Part shown: positions 8,074 through 16,658 of the stretch, one piece after another
Numbering within the stretch: position 1 is the first letter of the stretch
Layout of the letters: each line of letters starts with the position of its first letter
From: Alphaproteobacteria bacterium HT1-32
Lineage (GTDB): Bacteria > Pseudomonadota > Alphaproteobacteria > Rhodospirillales > HT1-32
Length of the DNA: 64,000 bases
Assembly (NCBI GenBank): GCA_009649675.1
Contig: WJPL01000002.1
Location: 310,001 to 374,000, forward strand
Direction of reading: 5' to 3'
Notes under the pieces: generated by a model
The model's database searches: none
Seen by the model: the letters and a program-made list of their open reading frames with translations, nothing else
Told to the model about the DNA's origin: nothing
Made by a program: the position numbers and the translations under genes

Positions 8074-9024
8074 TCACCGCAACTTCGGGTTCAGCGCGTC
8101 GCGCAGCCAGTCACCCAGCAGATTTACCGCGAGGACCAGAATGGCAAGGGTAATGCCGGGGAAGATGGTGATCCACCATTCGCCGGAGAACAGGAAGTTG
8201 TTGCCGATGCGGATCAGCGTGCCCAGTGACGGCTCGGTTGGCGGCACCCCCACACCAAGGAAACTCAGCGTCGCCTCGGTAATAATGGCGATGGCGAGGT
8301 GAATGGTGGCGATCACCAGTACCGGGCCGGTGACATTGGGCAGCACATGTTTCAGCATGATCAGTATGGGATGAATGCCGATCACCTTGGCGGCCTGAAC
8401 ATACTCCTTGTTCTTTTCGACCAGTGTGGAGCCGCGCACTGTCCGGGCATACTGCACCCATCCGGATATGCCGATGGAGAATATCAGCACATAGATGGCC
8501 AGATTTTCACGCTGATCACTGGGCAGCAGACCACGGGCAATACCGTCGACCAGCAGCGCGATCAGGATCGCCGGAAAGGAGAGCTGTATTTCTGCCACCC
8601 GCATGATGAACGCATCCACGACACCGCCGACATATCCGGATAACAGGCCAAGGCTGACCCCGAGTACAAGTGAGAACACCACAGAGGCAAAGCCGACCAG
8701 CAGGGATATCCGTGAGCCATAGAGAATTGTGGAAAACACATCCCGGCCAAGATCGTCGGTTCCCAGCAGAAAGTCCGGACTTCCGCCCTCCATCCAGACC
8801 GGCGGTGTCTGTGAGTCCATCAGGTCAATCGAGGCGAGGTCGAACGGATTATGCGGCGCGATCAGCGGGGCGCAGACGGCAGACATGATCATCACGGCGG
8901 TTACAAAGGCCGCGATCATGGTCACCTTGGAACGGGTGAAACTGTACCAGACATCACCATCAAAGAAGGCCCGGACGGAGCCGGTGACACGCTGGCTGAG
9001 GGTTGGTTTGGTTATATCGGTCAT
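8074..9024 (-). CDS. peptide ABC transporter permease (DppC type)
   Basis: A 316-residue inner-membrane permease. The long N-terminal tail, one early membrane segment near residue 35, the periplasmic LLGTDDLGRDVFSTILYGSR stretch and the later segments match DppC/OppC; the cytoplasmic coupling loop EYVQAAKVIGIHPILIMLKH carries the EAA-type motif that docks on the ATPases. The gene begins directly at the end of the DppB-type gene with no gap. About six membrane spans are expected. Confidence 0.92.
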   Translation of the reverse strand: MTDITKPTLSQRVTGSVRAFFDGDVWYSFTRSKVTMIAAFVTAVMIMSAVCAPLIAPHNPFDLASIDLMDSQTPPVWMEGGSPDFLLGTDDLGRDVFSTILYGSRISLLVGFASVVFSLVLGVSLGLLSGYVGGVVDAFIMRVAEIQLSFPAILIALLVDGIARGLLPSDQRENLAIYVLIFSIGISGWVQYARTVRGSTLVEKNKEYVQAAKVIGIHPILIMLKHVLPNVTGPVLVIATIHLAIAIITEATLSFLGVGVPPTEPSLGTLIRIGNNFLFSGEWWITIFPGITLAILVLAVNLLGDWLRDALNPKLR

Positions 9025-10005
9025 TTAGTGTGCTGCCCCCCGGTCGGCCCGCAGGCGCGGGTCGATAACGTAGTAGAGCAGGTCAACGATCAGGTTGATC
9101 AGCACAAAGATGAAAGCGATCAGCATCAGGTAGGCTGACATGATCGGAATATCGACAGCGCCGATTGCCTGCAGGAACATCAGCCCCATTCCGGGCCACT
9201 GGAAGACGGTCTCGGTAATGATTGCAAAGGCGATGAGGGAGCCAAGTTGCAGGCCGGTGATCGTGATGACCGGAACCAGCGTGTTCTTGAGGGCATGTCC
9301 GAAATGCACAGCCCGGTTGGTCAGCCCCCGGGCGCGGGCAAACTTGATGAAGTCGGTACGCAGCACTTCCAGCATTTCCGAACGGACCAGCCGCATGATC
9401 AGGGTCAGCTGGAACAGGCCCAGGGTTACGGACGGCATAATCAGTGCTTTCAGTCCGGAAGGGGTCAGCAGACCGGTTGTCCAGCCACCAATGCTGACCA
9501 CATCTCCGCGCCCGAAGGAGGGCAGCAGGTTGAACTGCACCGAAAAGACAAAGATCAGCAGAATACCGATCAGAAAGGTCGGAATGGAGATGCCGATCAG
9601 AGAGATCGACAGGAAGAATTTGCTCAGCGCACTGTCTTTGTTCAGGCCGGTATAGACACCCATGGGCACCCCGACCAGAAGGGCAAACAGGGCGGCGACC
9701 ATGCTGAGTTCCAGTGTCGCCGGCATCCGTTCCATGATCAGGTCGGTCACCGGTTTCTTGTGCTGATAGGAAATACCGAATTCGAACTGCGCCGCCTTGG
9801 CGATGAATCGCCCGAACTGCACGACGGCAGGGTCGTTCAGCCCCAGCCTTTCGCGTAATTCAGCGCGTTCTTCAATCGAGGTTTCAATGCCAACCATCTG
9901 GTTCACCGGGTCACCGACAAAGGTGAACATGAAGAACGAGACGAGCGCGACAATGAACATCACGAGGATGGATTGCGCAAAACGGCGGATAACAAAAGCC
10001 AGCAT
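9025..10005 (-). CDS. peptide ABC transporter permease (DppB type)
   Basis: A 326-residue permease beginning MLAFVIRRFAQSILVMFIVA, the usual single N-terminal span of DppB/OppB proteins. The periplasmic segment RERLGLNDPAVVQFGRFI and the EAA loop DFIKFARARGLTNRAVHFGH are characteristic. It is separated from the binding-protein gene by 73 bases containing a strong hairpin, which probably lowers transporter synthesis relative to the binding protein. Forms the membrane pore with the DppC-type subunit. Confidence 0.92.
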   Translation of the reverse strand: MLAFVIRRFAQSILVMFIVALVSFFMFTFVGDPVNQMVGIETSIEERAELRERLGLNDPAVVQFGRFIAKAAQFEFGISYQHKKPVTDLIMERMPATLELSMVAALFALLVGVPMGVYTGLNKDSALSKFFLSISLIGISIPTFLIGILLIFVFSVQFNLLPSFGRGDVVSIGGWTTGLLTPSGLKALIMPSVTLGLFQLTLIMRLVRSEMLEVLRTDFIKFARARGLTNRAVHFGHALKNTLVPVITITGLQLGSLIAFAIITETVFQWPGMGLMFLQAIGAVDIPIMSAYLMLIAFIFVLINLIVDLLYYVIDPRLRADRGAAH

Positions 10006-10030
10006 TCAGGAATCGCCAGAAAGGAGGGGA

Positions 10031-10065
10031 GGCCGGTCCGGTACCCTACAGGTTCCGGACCGGCC
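10031..10065 (-). terminator. intercistronic hairpin between binding-protein and permease genes
   Basis: A perfect 11-base-pair stem (GGCCGGTCCGG at 10031-10041 and its complement at 10055-10065) with a 13-base loop. It lies in the only sizeable gap of the peptide operon. There is no clean run of T residues after it on the minus strand, so partial termination or protection of the upstream message from 3' decay is more likely than full termination. Confidence 0.6.
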
Positions 10066-10078
10066 CGTCGGGTTCAGA

Positions 10079-11668
10079 TTACTTCACGTTGACGTGATAC
10101 ATCATGAACTCGTTGTCGGCGCGCTGGACCAGATCGATGTTGTCCTTCTTGCCCCAGGCAAGGCCCTGCTGGTGCAGGGGAATATAGGACACATCATCAA
10201 CATTGATCTTCCAGACCTGTTCGATCAGCGCCTGACGTTTGGCCTGATCGGTCTCTTCCTTGACCATTGCGGTCAGCTTGTCAGCTTCCGGGCTGCAATA
10301 GCCGCCAAGGTTGAACTTGCCGGAACCGGTTGCGTCGTCATAGCAGCCGAGAATGTTGTAGAGCACATTCCAGCTGTCAAAGCTGCCCGGTGTCCAGCCC
10401 AGCAGATAGAAACTGGTATCCAGTGCCGGGGCGAGGATCTTCTTGAAGTAATTGGCTTTTGGCTGGGCCAGAAGGTCAATCTTCACACCGACCTTTGCCA
10501 GCATGGAAACCACGGCCTGACAGATCGCCTCGTCATTCACATAGCGGTTGTTCGGGCAATCCAGAGTGACGGTGAAACCATCCGGATACCCGGCTTCTGT
10601 CAGCAGTTTTTTAGCGTTGTCCGGATCGTAGGGCAGACGTTCGAAATTTGGTGATGAACCGTTGATGCCCGGTGCGACCATCAGGGCAGAGGGGGTCGAC
10701 AGTCCGCGCATGATCTTGGTCTTGATCGCTTCGATATCGATCGCCTGATAGAACGCCTGACGGACACGCTTGTCCTTGAAAGGGTTCTTGCCCTTGACGC
10801 TGGAATGCAGAAGCTCGTCCCGGCGCTGGTCCATGCCAAGGAAGATGGTCCGCAGTTCCGGCCCGGCCAGAACCGAGGTGCCGTTATTGCTATCGATGCG
10901 GGCCATATCCTGTACGGGAACCGGATACATCAGGTCGATTTCACCGGACAGCAGGGCAGCGACCCGGGTTGCATCGGACGAAATCGGCGTAAAGGTTACT
11001 TCCGTCAGATTGTGTTTCTTGTTGGCGGCATTCCACCAGGTTTCATTCGGCACGAAGACGGTTTTTACGTCAGCCTGACGTTCCTTGACCTTGAAGGCAC
11101 CAGTGCCGTTGGCATTGAAGGCTGCGTAGTTGGTCTTGCCTTCAGTGACGCTCGATGGGGCGACCGCATCGTTGGCCTCGGCCCATTCCTTGTCGATGAT
11201 ATACCAGGTCGACCATTCTGAATGCAGGATGGGATTCGGTGCCGGGGTGATGAAATCGACCGTATGATCGTCGACCTTGACCACCTTGACGTCCTTGCCG
11301 ACACGGGTTTTCAGATCAGATCCGTCGGCCCGGACGCGATCGGCAGAAAAGACGACATCATCAGCCGTGAAATCATTACCGTTCTGGAACTTCACGCCCT
11401 TGCGCAGGTGAAAGCGCCAGCGTGTCGGTTCCGGAATTTCCCAGCTCTCGGCAAGTGCCGGGATGATTTTCAGATCGGGATCACGACGGACAAGGCCTTC
11501 ATAGATGTTGCCCAGAAACCCAAGGGTAAATGTCTCATTGAGGACATAGGGGTCAAGTGACTGGGCATCGCCCTGAAACGACCATTTGAAAGTTTTTGCC
11601 TGGGCTGGTGCTGTAACAGCAACGCATGCAACAGCTGCCAGAGCAGTGGCGATATGTGTGAAACGCAT
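10079..11668 (-). CDS. peptide ABC transporter substrate-binding protein (family 5, DppA-like)
   Basis: A 529-residue periplasmic binding protein. The first 24 residues form a signal peptide ending at PAQA, and the mature protein starts with the family pattern SFQGDAQSLDPYVLNETF. LAESWEIPEPTRWRFHLRKG and FTADDVVFSADRV are standard SBP_bac_5 segments; the C-terminal ISYIPLHQQGLAW-type ending fits peptide and nickel/peptide binders. ATG 11668 follows GGAGG. It is the first gene of the minus-strand operon and is divergent from the thiamine operon. Ligand (dipeptide, N-acyl amino acid or other) is not known. Confidence 0.9.
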   Translation of the reverse strand: MRFTHIATALAAVACVAVTAPAQAKTFKWSFQGDAQSLDPYVLNETFTLGFLGNIYEGLVRRDPDLKIIPALAESWEIPEPTRWRFHLRKGVKFQNGNDFTADDVVFSADRVRADGSDLKTRVGKDVKVVKVDDHTVDFITPAPNPILHSEWSTWYIIDKEWAEANDAVAPSSVTEGKTNYAAFNANGTGAFKVKERQADVKTVFVPNETWWNAANKKHNLTEVTFTPISSDATRVAALLSGEIDLMYPVPVQDMARIDSNNGTSVLAGPELRTIFLGMDQRRDELLHSSVKGKNPFKDKRVRQAFYQAIDIEAIKTKIMRGLSTPSALMVAPGINGSSPNFERLPYDPDNAKKLLTEAGYPDGFTVTLDCPNNRYVNDEAICQAVVSMLAKVGVKIDLLAQPKANYFKKILAPALDTSFYLLGWTPGSFDSWNVLYNILGCYDDATGSGKFNLGGYCSPEADKLTAMVKEETDQAKRQALIEQVWKINVDDVSYIPLHQQGLAWGKKDNIDLVQRADNEFMMYHVNVK

Positions 11669-11846
11669 TTTTGCCTCCGTTGTTTTTCTTTTAGCGCATC
11701 CCGGACGGACAAATACGGTCTGTTGCCGCTCTCCCTTTGCCTGCGCGGGCTCAGGACATGAAGCCTCAAGGGGATTGCGAAGACTGTCAAACCAATTTCC
11801 CTTTCCCGGGCTTGTACTCCGGGGTCTGCCGGACTAGCTTCCGGTT

Positions 11847-11936
11847 AACTCATCGGGGGGCCCTGCCGGGCTGAGAAGCGTTAGACGCTGACCCGTGAAC
11901 CTGAACCGGGTAATGCCGGCGGAGGAAATGAGGGTC
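11847..11936 (+). promoter_or_regulatory. TPP riboswitch (THI element)
   Basis: The conserved thiamine-pyrophosphate aptamer is readable: CTGAGA at 11871-11876, ACCCGTGAACCTGA from 11891, CCGGGTAATGCCGGCGGAGG from 11906, and closing P1 strands around ACTCAT and ATGAGGGT. It sits about 60 bases before thiM and points the same way, so it should turn the thiM-thiE-thiD-thiZXY-tenA operon off when TPP is abundant. The segment between the aptamer and thiM (11937-11993) has no obvious U-run terminator, so control could act on ribosome access. Confidence 0.95.
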
Positions 11937-11993
11937 GCAAAATCCGCGATAACCCTGATCCAGCTTCCGCCAGCACCCTGCTAGTGGAGTGAC

Positions 11994-12722
11994 ATGGACA
12001 AGTCCGTATCAAATGCCCTGACTGCTGTACGCGAATCCTCGCCTGCCGTTCATTGCATTACCAATTCGGTTGCCCAGAATTTTACGGCGAATGTGCTGCT
12101 GGCACTTGGAGCGCACCCTTCGATGACCCACGACGCGGATGAAGTCGGCGAGTTTGTCGCTTCCGCTGATGCGTTGCTGGTGAACCTTGGCACCCTTGAT
12201 CCCGCCCGCCGCCGCAGTATCGATCTGGCGATCACCTCGGCAGAGAATGTGGGCATCCCCTGGGTACTGGACCCGGTGATGATAGAACGTTCGCATCGCC
12301 GGGCGGAGTCCGCAGCACAATATCTGTTGCGAAAACCAACGGTGTTGCGTGCGAATGGCCGGGAGACAGCCCTGATGGCCGGCGGCTCCGATATGGATGC
12401 CTTCCGTCGTTTTGCGAAAGAGGCCGGAACGATTCTGGCGGTTACCGGTCCGGTCGATCATGTGGTTTCTGCCGGGCAGTCAGCCGATTGCAGCCTTGGA
12501 ACGCCGCTGATGCATCAGGTGACCGGGTTTGGCTGCGCGCTGTCCGCCGTCATCGCGGCCTTCCTGGCCGCAGAGGATGATCCGGAGGCTGCAACCCTTG
12601 CCGCCCTGCATTGTGTTGGGGAAGCTGGTGAACGGGCAGCTGTATCGGCTGCCGGTCCGGCCAGTTTTGCCATTTCCTTTATTGATGAACTGTCCCGTCT
12701 CGGGGAGGAAACGAATGTCTGA
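11994..12722 (+). CDS. thiM: hydroxyethylthiazole kinase
   Basis: A 242-residue ribokinase-like enzyme that phosphorylates 4-methyl-5-(2-hydroxyethyl)thiazole for thiamine salvage. Family landmarks are VHCITNSVAQNFTANVLLA near residue 18, SMTHDADEVGEF, LLVNLGTL, WVLDPVMI near 98, LRANGRETALMAG near 120 and the C-terminal GFGCALSAVIAAF near 180, which holds the catalytic Cys/anion hole of the family. It is the first gene after the TPP riboswitch and overlaps thiE by 8 bases. Length is slightly short of the usual 260-270 but complete. Confidence 0.95.
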   Translation: MDKSVSNALTAVRESSPAVHCITNSVAQNFTANVLLALGAHPSMTHDADEVGEFVASADALLVNLGTLDPARRRSIDLAITSAENVGIPWVLDPVMIERSHRRAESAAQYLLRKPTVLRANGRETALMAGGSDMDAFRRFAKEAGTILAVTGPVDHVVSAGQSADCSLGTPLMHQVTGFGCALSAVIAAFLAAEDDPEAATLAALHCVGEAGERAAVSAAGPASFAISFIDELSRLGEETNV

Positions 12723-13383
12723 TATGCTCGATCTGTCACTTTATATCTGCGTTGGACCGTCGCATTGTCCGGAAGGGCAGATTGTCGATGTTGCCCGGCA
12801 GGCCGCAGCAGGCGGGGTGACCCTTGTCCAGTTGCGGGACAAGACATCCGGCACCCGGGAGATGATCGAGACGGCGCGGGCGCTGGTCGCGGCACTGACG
12901 CCGCTCGGTGTCCCCCTGCTGATCAATGACCGGGTAGATGTGGCGCTGGCCAGTGGTGCGGCTGGCATTCATGTCGGTCAGCAGGATATGACGGTTGAAG
13001 ATGCCCGGCGACTGCTCGGTCCGGATGCAATTATCGGCCTCACGGTCAAGAATGAGCGGCAGGCAAATGAGGCCCCGGTTGACCTGCTCGACTATGTCAG
13101 TTTCGGCGGTGTCTTCGAGACCACCAGCAAGAAGAACCCGGACCCGCCAATCGGGCTGGATGGCTTGCGTCATCTCGCCGGAATTGTCCGGGAGCGTTGC
13201 AAACTGCCGCTCTGTGCCATTGCGGGAATCAGTGTGGATAATGCTGCGGGGGTGATTGAAGCCGGTGTTGATGGCGTTTGCGTTGTCTCTGCCATCACGC
13301 AATCCGGGCAGCCTGAAGCCGCTTCACGGCAACTGGCCGGGATTGTCCGGGATGCCGGTGCTGCGAAAGGAGCGGCGGCATGA
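12715..13383 (+). CDS. thiE: thiamine-phosphate synthase
   Basis: A 222-residue TIM barrel that joins HMP pyrophosphate and thiazole phosphate to give thiamine monophosphate. Visible active-site stretches are VTLVQLRDKT near residue 38, PLLINDRVDVAL, AAGIHVGQQDM near 82, IIGLTVKNERQ, DYVSFGGVFETTSKKN near 127 (the phosphate/pyrophosphate loop) and CAIAGIS with GVDGVCVVSAI at the end. ATG 12715 overlaps the thiM stop. The thiM-thiE-thiD trio is the standard salvage route to TMP. Confidence 0.95.
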   Translation: MSDMLDLSLYICVGPSHCPEGQIVDVARQAAAGGVTLVQLRDKTSGTREMIETARALVAALTPLGVPLLINDRVDVALASGAAGIHVGQQDMTVEDARRLLGPDAIIGLTVKNERQANEAPVDLLDYVSFGGVFETTSKKNPDPPIGLDGLRHLAGIVRERCKLPLCAIAGISVDNAAGVIEAGVDGVCVVSAITQSGQPEAASRQLAGIVRDAGAAKGAAA

Positions 13384-14195
13384 ACAAGACAGCTATTGCC
13401 GTTACTGTTGCAGGTTCAGACAGCGGTGGCGGAGCCGGTATTCAGGCTGACCTGAAAACCTTTTCCGCACTTGGCGTCTATGGTGCCAGCGTTATTACAG
13501 CGCTGACCGCGCAGAACACCCGGGAAGTACGGGCAATTCATGATGTCCCGGCCGACTTTATCACCAGCCAGTTTGAGACCGTGCTTGATGACCTGGTCGT
13601 CGATGCGGTGAAGATCGGCATGCTGAGCCAGCCGGATGTTATTCGCAGGGTGGCTGACTGCCTGGCGAAGTATTCTGTCCGGAATATTGTGCTGGATCCG
13701 GTGATGGTCGCCAAAAGCGGCGACAAGCTGCTGGCGGATGCGTCGGTTGAGGTGTTGCGGGAGATGCTGCTGCCTGTCGCCGATATCATTACGCCGAATA
13801 TGCCGGAAGCCGCTGTGCTGCTCGGACGGACAGAAAATGAGGTCGCTGCAGATCCGGAAGCCGCCGGGCGTGATCTTTTGCGGCTCGGCGCGAAAGCCGT
13901 TCTGCTCAAGGGCGGGCATGGCAAGGGGCCGGAGAGCACGGACCTGTTGTTGTCCGGTGATACTATTCTGGTGCTGACCAGTCCGCGTATTCCGACACGT
14001 AATACGCATGGGACCGGTTGTACCTTGTCATCGGCGATTGCTGCCGGTCTGGCCAAGGATATGGATGTCACATCTGCTGTCCGGATCGGGAAAGCTTATA
14101 TCGAAGCCGCCATTCTTGGTGCAGACAGCCTGGATATTGGTCGGGGGCATGGCCCTGTTCATCATTTTCATGCCCTGTGGAAGGCCAGGAGTTGA
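13380..14195 (+). CDS. thiD: hydroxymethylpyrimidine/phosphomethylpyrimidine kinase
   Basis: A 271-residue ribokinase-fold enzyme that phosphorylates HMP twice to HMP-PP. Seen: VTVAGSDSGGGAGIQADLKT at the N terminus, GASVITALTAQNT near residue 39, AVKIGMLSQPDV near 78, NIVLDPVMVAKSGD near 103, ADIITPNMPEAAVLLG near 137 and the C-terminal NTHGTGCTLSSAIAA, which binds phosphate and includes the catalytic Cys. It starts by ATGA overlap with thiE. Its GHGPVHHFHALW ending is usual for the family. Confidence 0.95.
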   Translation: MNKTAIAVTVAGSDSGGGAGIQADLKTFSALGVYGASVITALTAQNTREVRAIHDVPADFITSQFETVLDDLVVDAVKIGMLSQPDVIRRVADCLAKYSVRNIVLDPVMVAKSGDKLLADASVEVLREMLLPVADIITPNMPEAAVLLGRTENEVAADPEAAGRDLLRLGAKAVLLKGGHGKGPESTDLLLSGDTILVLTSPRIPTRNTHGTGCTLSSAIAAGLAKDMDVTSAVRIGKAYIEAAILGADSLDIGRGHGPVHHFHALWKARS

Positions 14196-14199
14196 GATC

Positions 14200-14949
14200 A
14201 TGGCAGCGCCCGGACTGACCGTTCACGACTCTGAATTGAGGTTTGGTGGTGCCATTGTGTTTACCGATCTTAATCTTGCGGTGCGCGGCGGTTGCTGGAC
14301 GGCCGTACTGGGTGCCAGCGGGGTCGGAAAAACCAGTCTTCTGCGGCTTGTTGCGGGACTGACGGATACAGCGATAATTTCCGGGCGGGTTGATGCGGAT
14401 GATGGTCAGCCGCTGGAAAACCGGATTGCCTATATGGCGCAGCAGGACTTGCTGTTGCCCTGGCTGACCGCACTGGAAAATGTCGCTTTGCCGGTCCGGC
14501 TTCAGGAAGGTCGTATATCCGCAGATCAGCAGCACCGGGCGCTTCATTATCTGGACCTGGTCGGGCTGGCGGATGAGGCAGCGAAACTCCCGGCGGCGCT
14601 GTCCGGAGGGATGCGTCAGCGTGTTGCACTGGCCCGCACCTTGTTTCTCGAACGCGATATTGTCCTGATGGATGAACCTTTTTCGGCGCTGGACGCGATC
14701 TCCCGGTTCCGGTTGCAGGCGGAAGCGGCGCGCCTGCTGGAAGATAAAACCGTGATGCTGGTTACCCATGACCCGATGGAGGCATTGCGTCTGGCGGATG
14801 CCATTTATGTGCTGGATGGCAAACCGGCATCGGTCAGTCAGCCGATCAAGATGACAGGCAGAACGCCCCGTGCCGTGGATGATCCTTCCGTAACCGGTCA
14901 TTACGGCTCGCTGATGCGTCTGCTGGGTGGTGAAGGGGCTGCCGCATGA
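14200..14949 (+). CDS. thiZ: thiamine-pyrimidine precursor ABC transporter, ATP-binding protein
   Basis: A 249-residue ATPase of the nitrate/sulfonate/taurine-type group. Walker A is GASGVGKTSLLRLVAGL near residue 39, Q-loop AYMAQQDLLLPWLTALEN, signature LSGGMRQRVALART near 132, Walker B IVLMDEPFSALD and H-loop LVTHDPMEAL. It lies inside the TPP-controlled operon between thiD and the permease, which supports import of HMP or formylaminopyrimidine (FAMP) as in ThiXYZ systems. ATG 14200 comes 4 bases after the thiD stop; an in-frame upstream codon at 14008 is inside thiD and was rejected. Confidence 0.9.
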   Translation: MAAPGLTVHDSELRFGGAIVFTDLNLAVRGGCWTAVLGASGVGKTSLLRLVAGLTDTAIISGRVDADDGQPLENRIAYMAQQDLLLPWLTALENVALPVRLQEGRISADQQHRALHYLDLVGLADEAAKLPAALSGGMRQRVALARTLFLERDIVLMDEPFSALDAISRFRLQAEAARLLEDKTVMLVTHDPMEALRLADAIYVLDGKPASVSQPIKMTGRTPRAVDDPSVTGHYGSLMRLLGGEGAAA

Positions 14950-15719
14950 CATCGGGTCTGCGAATGCTCGCCATTACGGTATTGCTGTTGCTTGGCTGGC
15001 AGTTGGTTGTGTGGCTGACCGGGGTGCCACCCTATCTGCTGCCCGGACCGATGGCCGTCGCCGTCACGCTGGTCGATGACTTTGGCTATATCCTGCATCA
15101 TGCCGGCGTCACCGGGCTTGAGATACTTCTTGGTCTGCTGCTGGGGACACTGCTGGGCTCGGTCTCCGCGCTCACACTGGCGTCCTTCCGTTCTGCCCGC
15201 CGGTGGTTGTTGCCGCTGCTGGTGATCAGCCAGGCCCTGCCGGTCTTTGCGCTGGCCCCGGTTCTGACACTCTGGCTCGGCTATGGCCTGTTCTCGAAGG
15301 TCGCGATGGCGACGCTGATCATCTATTTCCCGGTGACGGCTGCTTTCTATGACGGCCTGCGTGCGACGGAACCCGGCTGGGTTGATTTCGCCCGTACTGT
15401 CGGAGCAACGCCACGGTCTGTCCTGCGCCATATCCGCATCCCGGCGGCTCTGCCAGCCTTTGGCAGCGGTTTGCGGGTCGCGGCCGCCGTCGCTCCCATT
15501 GGCGCTGTCGTTGGCGAATGGGTCGGGTCTAGTGCCGGACTTGGTTTTCTCATGCTGCATGCCAATGGACGTATGCAGATTGATCTGATGTTCGCTGCCC
15601 TCGCGGTTCTCGCGGTCATCGGGCTCGTTGTTTATTTCGCGACGGATCTGTTGCTGCGGCGGTTGACCCGCTGGCAGACGGAAACCCTCTTTACCGATAT
15701 GAAAGGCTCTTCTTCATGA
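14946..15719 (+). CDS. thiX: thiamine-pyrimidine precursor ABC transporter, permease
   Basis: A 257-residue inner-membrane permease of the SsuC/TauC type. About six hydrophobic spans are seen, starting at ITVLLLLGWQLVVWLTGV. The LPGPMAVAVTLVDD segment after the first span and the coupling loop PGWVDFARTVGATPRSVLRH near residues 144-163 are typical. ATGA overlap couples it to the ATPase gene before it and to the binding-protein gene after it. Function as the HMP/FAMP pore is inferred from operon and riboswitch. Confidence 0.9.
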   Translation: MTSGLRMLAITVLLLLGWQLVVWLTGVPPYLLPGPMAVAVTLVDDFGYILHHAGVTGLEILLGLLLGTLLGSVSALTLASFRSARRWLLPLLVISQALPVFALAPVLTLWLGYGLFSKVAMATLIIYFPVTAAFYDGLRATEPGWVDFARTVGATPRSVLRHIRIPAALPAFGSGLRVAAAVAPIGAVVGEWVGSSAGLGFLMLHANGRMQIDLMFAALAVLAVIGLVVYFATDLLLRRLTRWQTETLFTDMKGSSS

Positions 15720-16657
15720 AACTGCTCCGAACACTTGGTCTGACGGCGGCACTTGCTGTTGCAACTTCTCCCGCACTGGCCGCAGACAAGCTGACGGTCC
15801 TGCTGGACTGGTTCGTCAATCCGGACCATGCGCCGCTGATCATCGCACAACAAAAGGGGTTCTTCGCGGCAGAGGGGCTGGATGTGGAACTGGTTGCGCC
15901 GTCTGACCCCAGTGCTCCGCCGAAGCTGGTTGCGGCGGGCAAGGCTGATCTCGCGGTTTCCTATCAGCCGCAGCTGCATGTACAGGTTGAGGAAGGTCTG
16001 CCGCTGGCACGGATCGCGACGATTGTTGCGACGCCGCTGAATTCGCTGGTGGTGCTGGCTGATGGTCCGGTCAAGTCGATCGCCGACCTGAAGGGCCGGA
16101 AAGTCGGATTCTCTGTCGGCGGTTTTGAGGATGTCATTCTCGGTGCGATGCTGCGCAAGCACGGGGTTGATGTGAAAGATGTCGAACTGATCAACGTCAA
16201 TTTCTCGCTCTCACCTTCGATCATCTCCGGTCAGGTCGATGCGGTTATCGGCGCCTTCCGGAATTTTGAGCTGAACCAGATGGATATCGTCGGACGTCCG
16301 GGCCGGGCTTTCTATGTCGAGGAAGAAGGTGTTCCGGCCTATGATGAACTGATCATCGTCGCCAGTAACCAGCGTCTGGATGACCCGAAGTTCAGTCGTT
16401 TTGTCCGCGCGCTGGAAGCGGCAACCATGTATCTCATCAATCATCCGGATGAAGCCTGGAAGGCATTTATTGCCACAGACAAGAAGCTGGATGACGAACT
16501 GAACAAGCGGGCATGGGCGGATACCCTGCCGCGCTTTGCCCTGCGTCCGGGGGCGATGGATAATGCCCGTTATGCCCGGTTCGCCGAATTCATGATCCGC
16601 GAAGGCATGATCAGGAAGGCCCCGGCAGTTGAAACCTATGCGGTGGAGCTGAAGTAG
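15716..16657 (+). CDS. thiY: thiamine-pyrimidine precursor ABC transporter, substrate-binding protein
   Basis: A 313-residue periplasmic NMT1/THI5-like binding protein. The signal peptide ends at PALA (residue 22). The mature start LTVLLDWFVNPDHAPLIIAQ is the family signature, followed by GFFAAEGLDVELVAPSDPSA and ADLAVSYQPQL. ThiY proteins bind formylaminopyrimidine, a thiamine breakdown product. Coupled by ATGA overlap to thiX, and followed by tenA after one base. Annotation is strong because the gene is under the TPP riboswitch. Confidence 0.92.
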   Translation: MKLLRTLGLTAALAVATSPALAADKLTVLLDWFVNPDHAPLIIAQQKGFFAAEGLDVELVAPSDPSAPPKLVAAGKADLAVSYQPQLHVQVEEGLPLARIATIVATPLNSLVVLADGPVKSIADLKGRKVGFSVGGFEDVILGAMLRKHGVDVKDVELINVNFSLSPSIISGQVDAVIGAFRNFELNQMDIVGRPGRAFYVEEEGVPAYDELIIVASNQRLDDPKFSRFVRALEAATMYLINHPDEAWKAFIATDKKLDDELNKRAWADTLPRFALRPGAMDNARYARFAEFMIREGMIRKAPAVETYAVELK

Positions 16658-16658
16658 C

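Noticed and set aside
14068-14952. Minus-strand open frame of about 295 codons
   Set aside because: Antisense to thiD and thiZ in a riboswitch-controlled operon; composition unlike a real protein.
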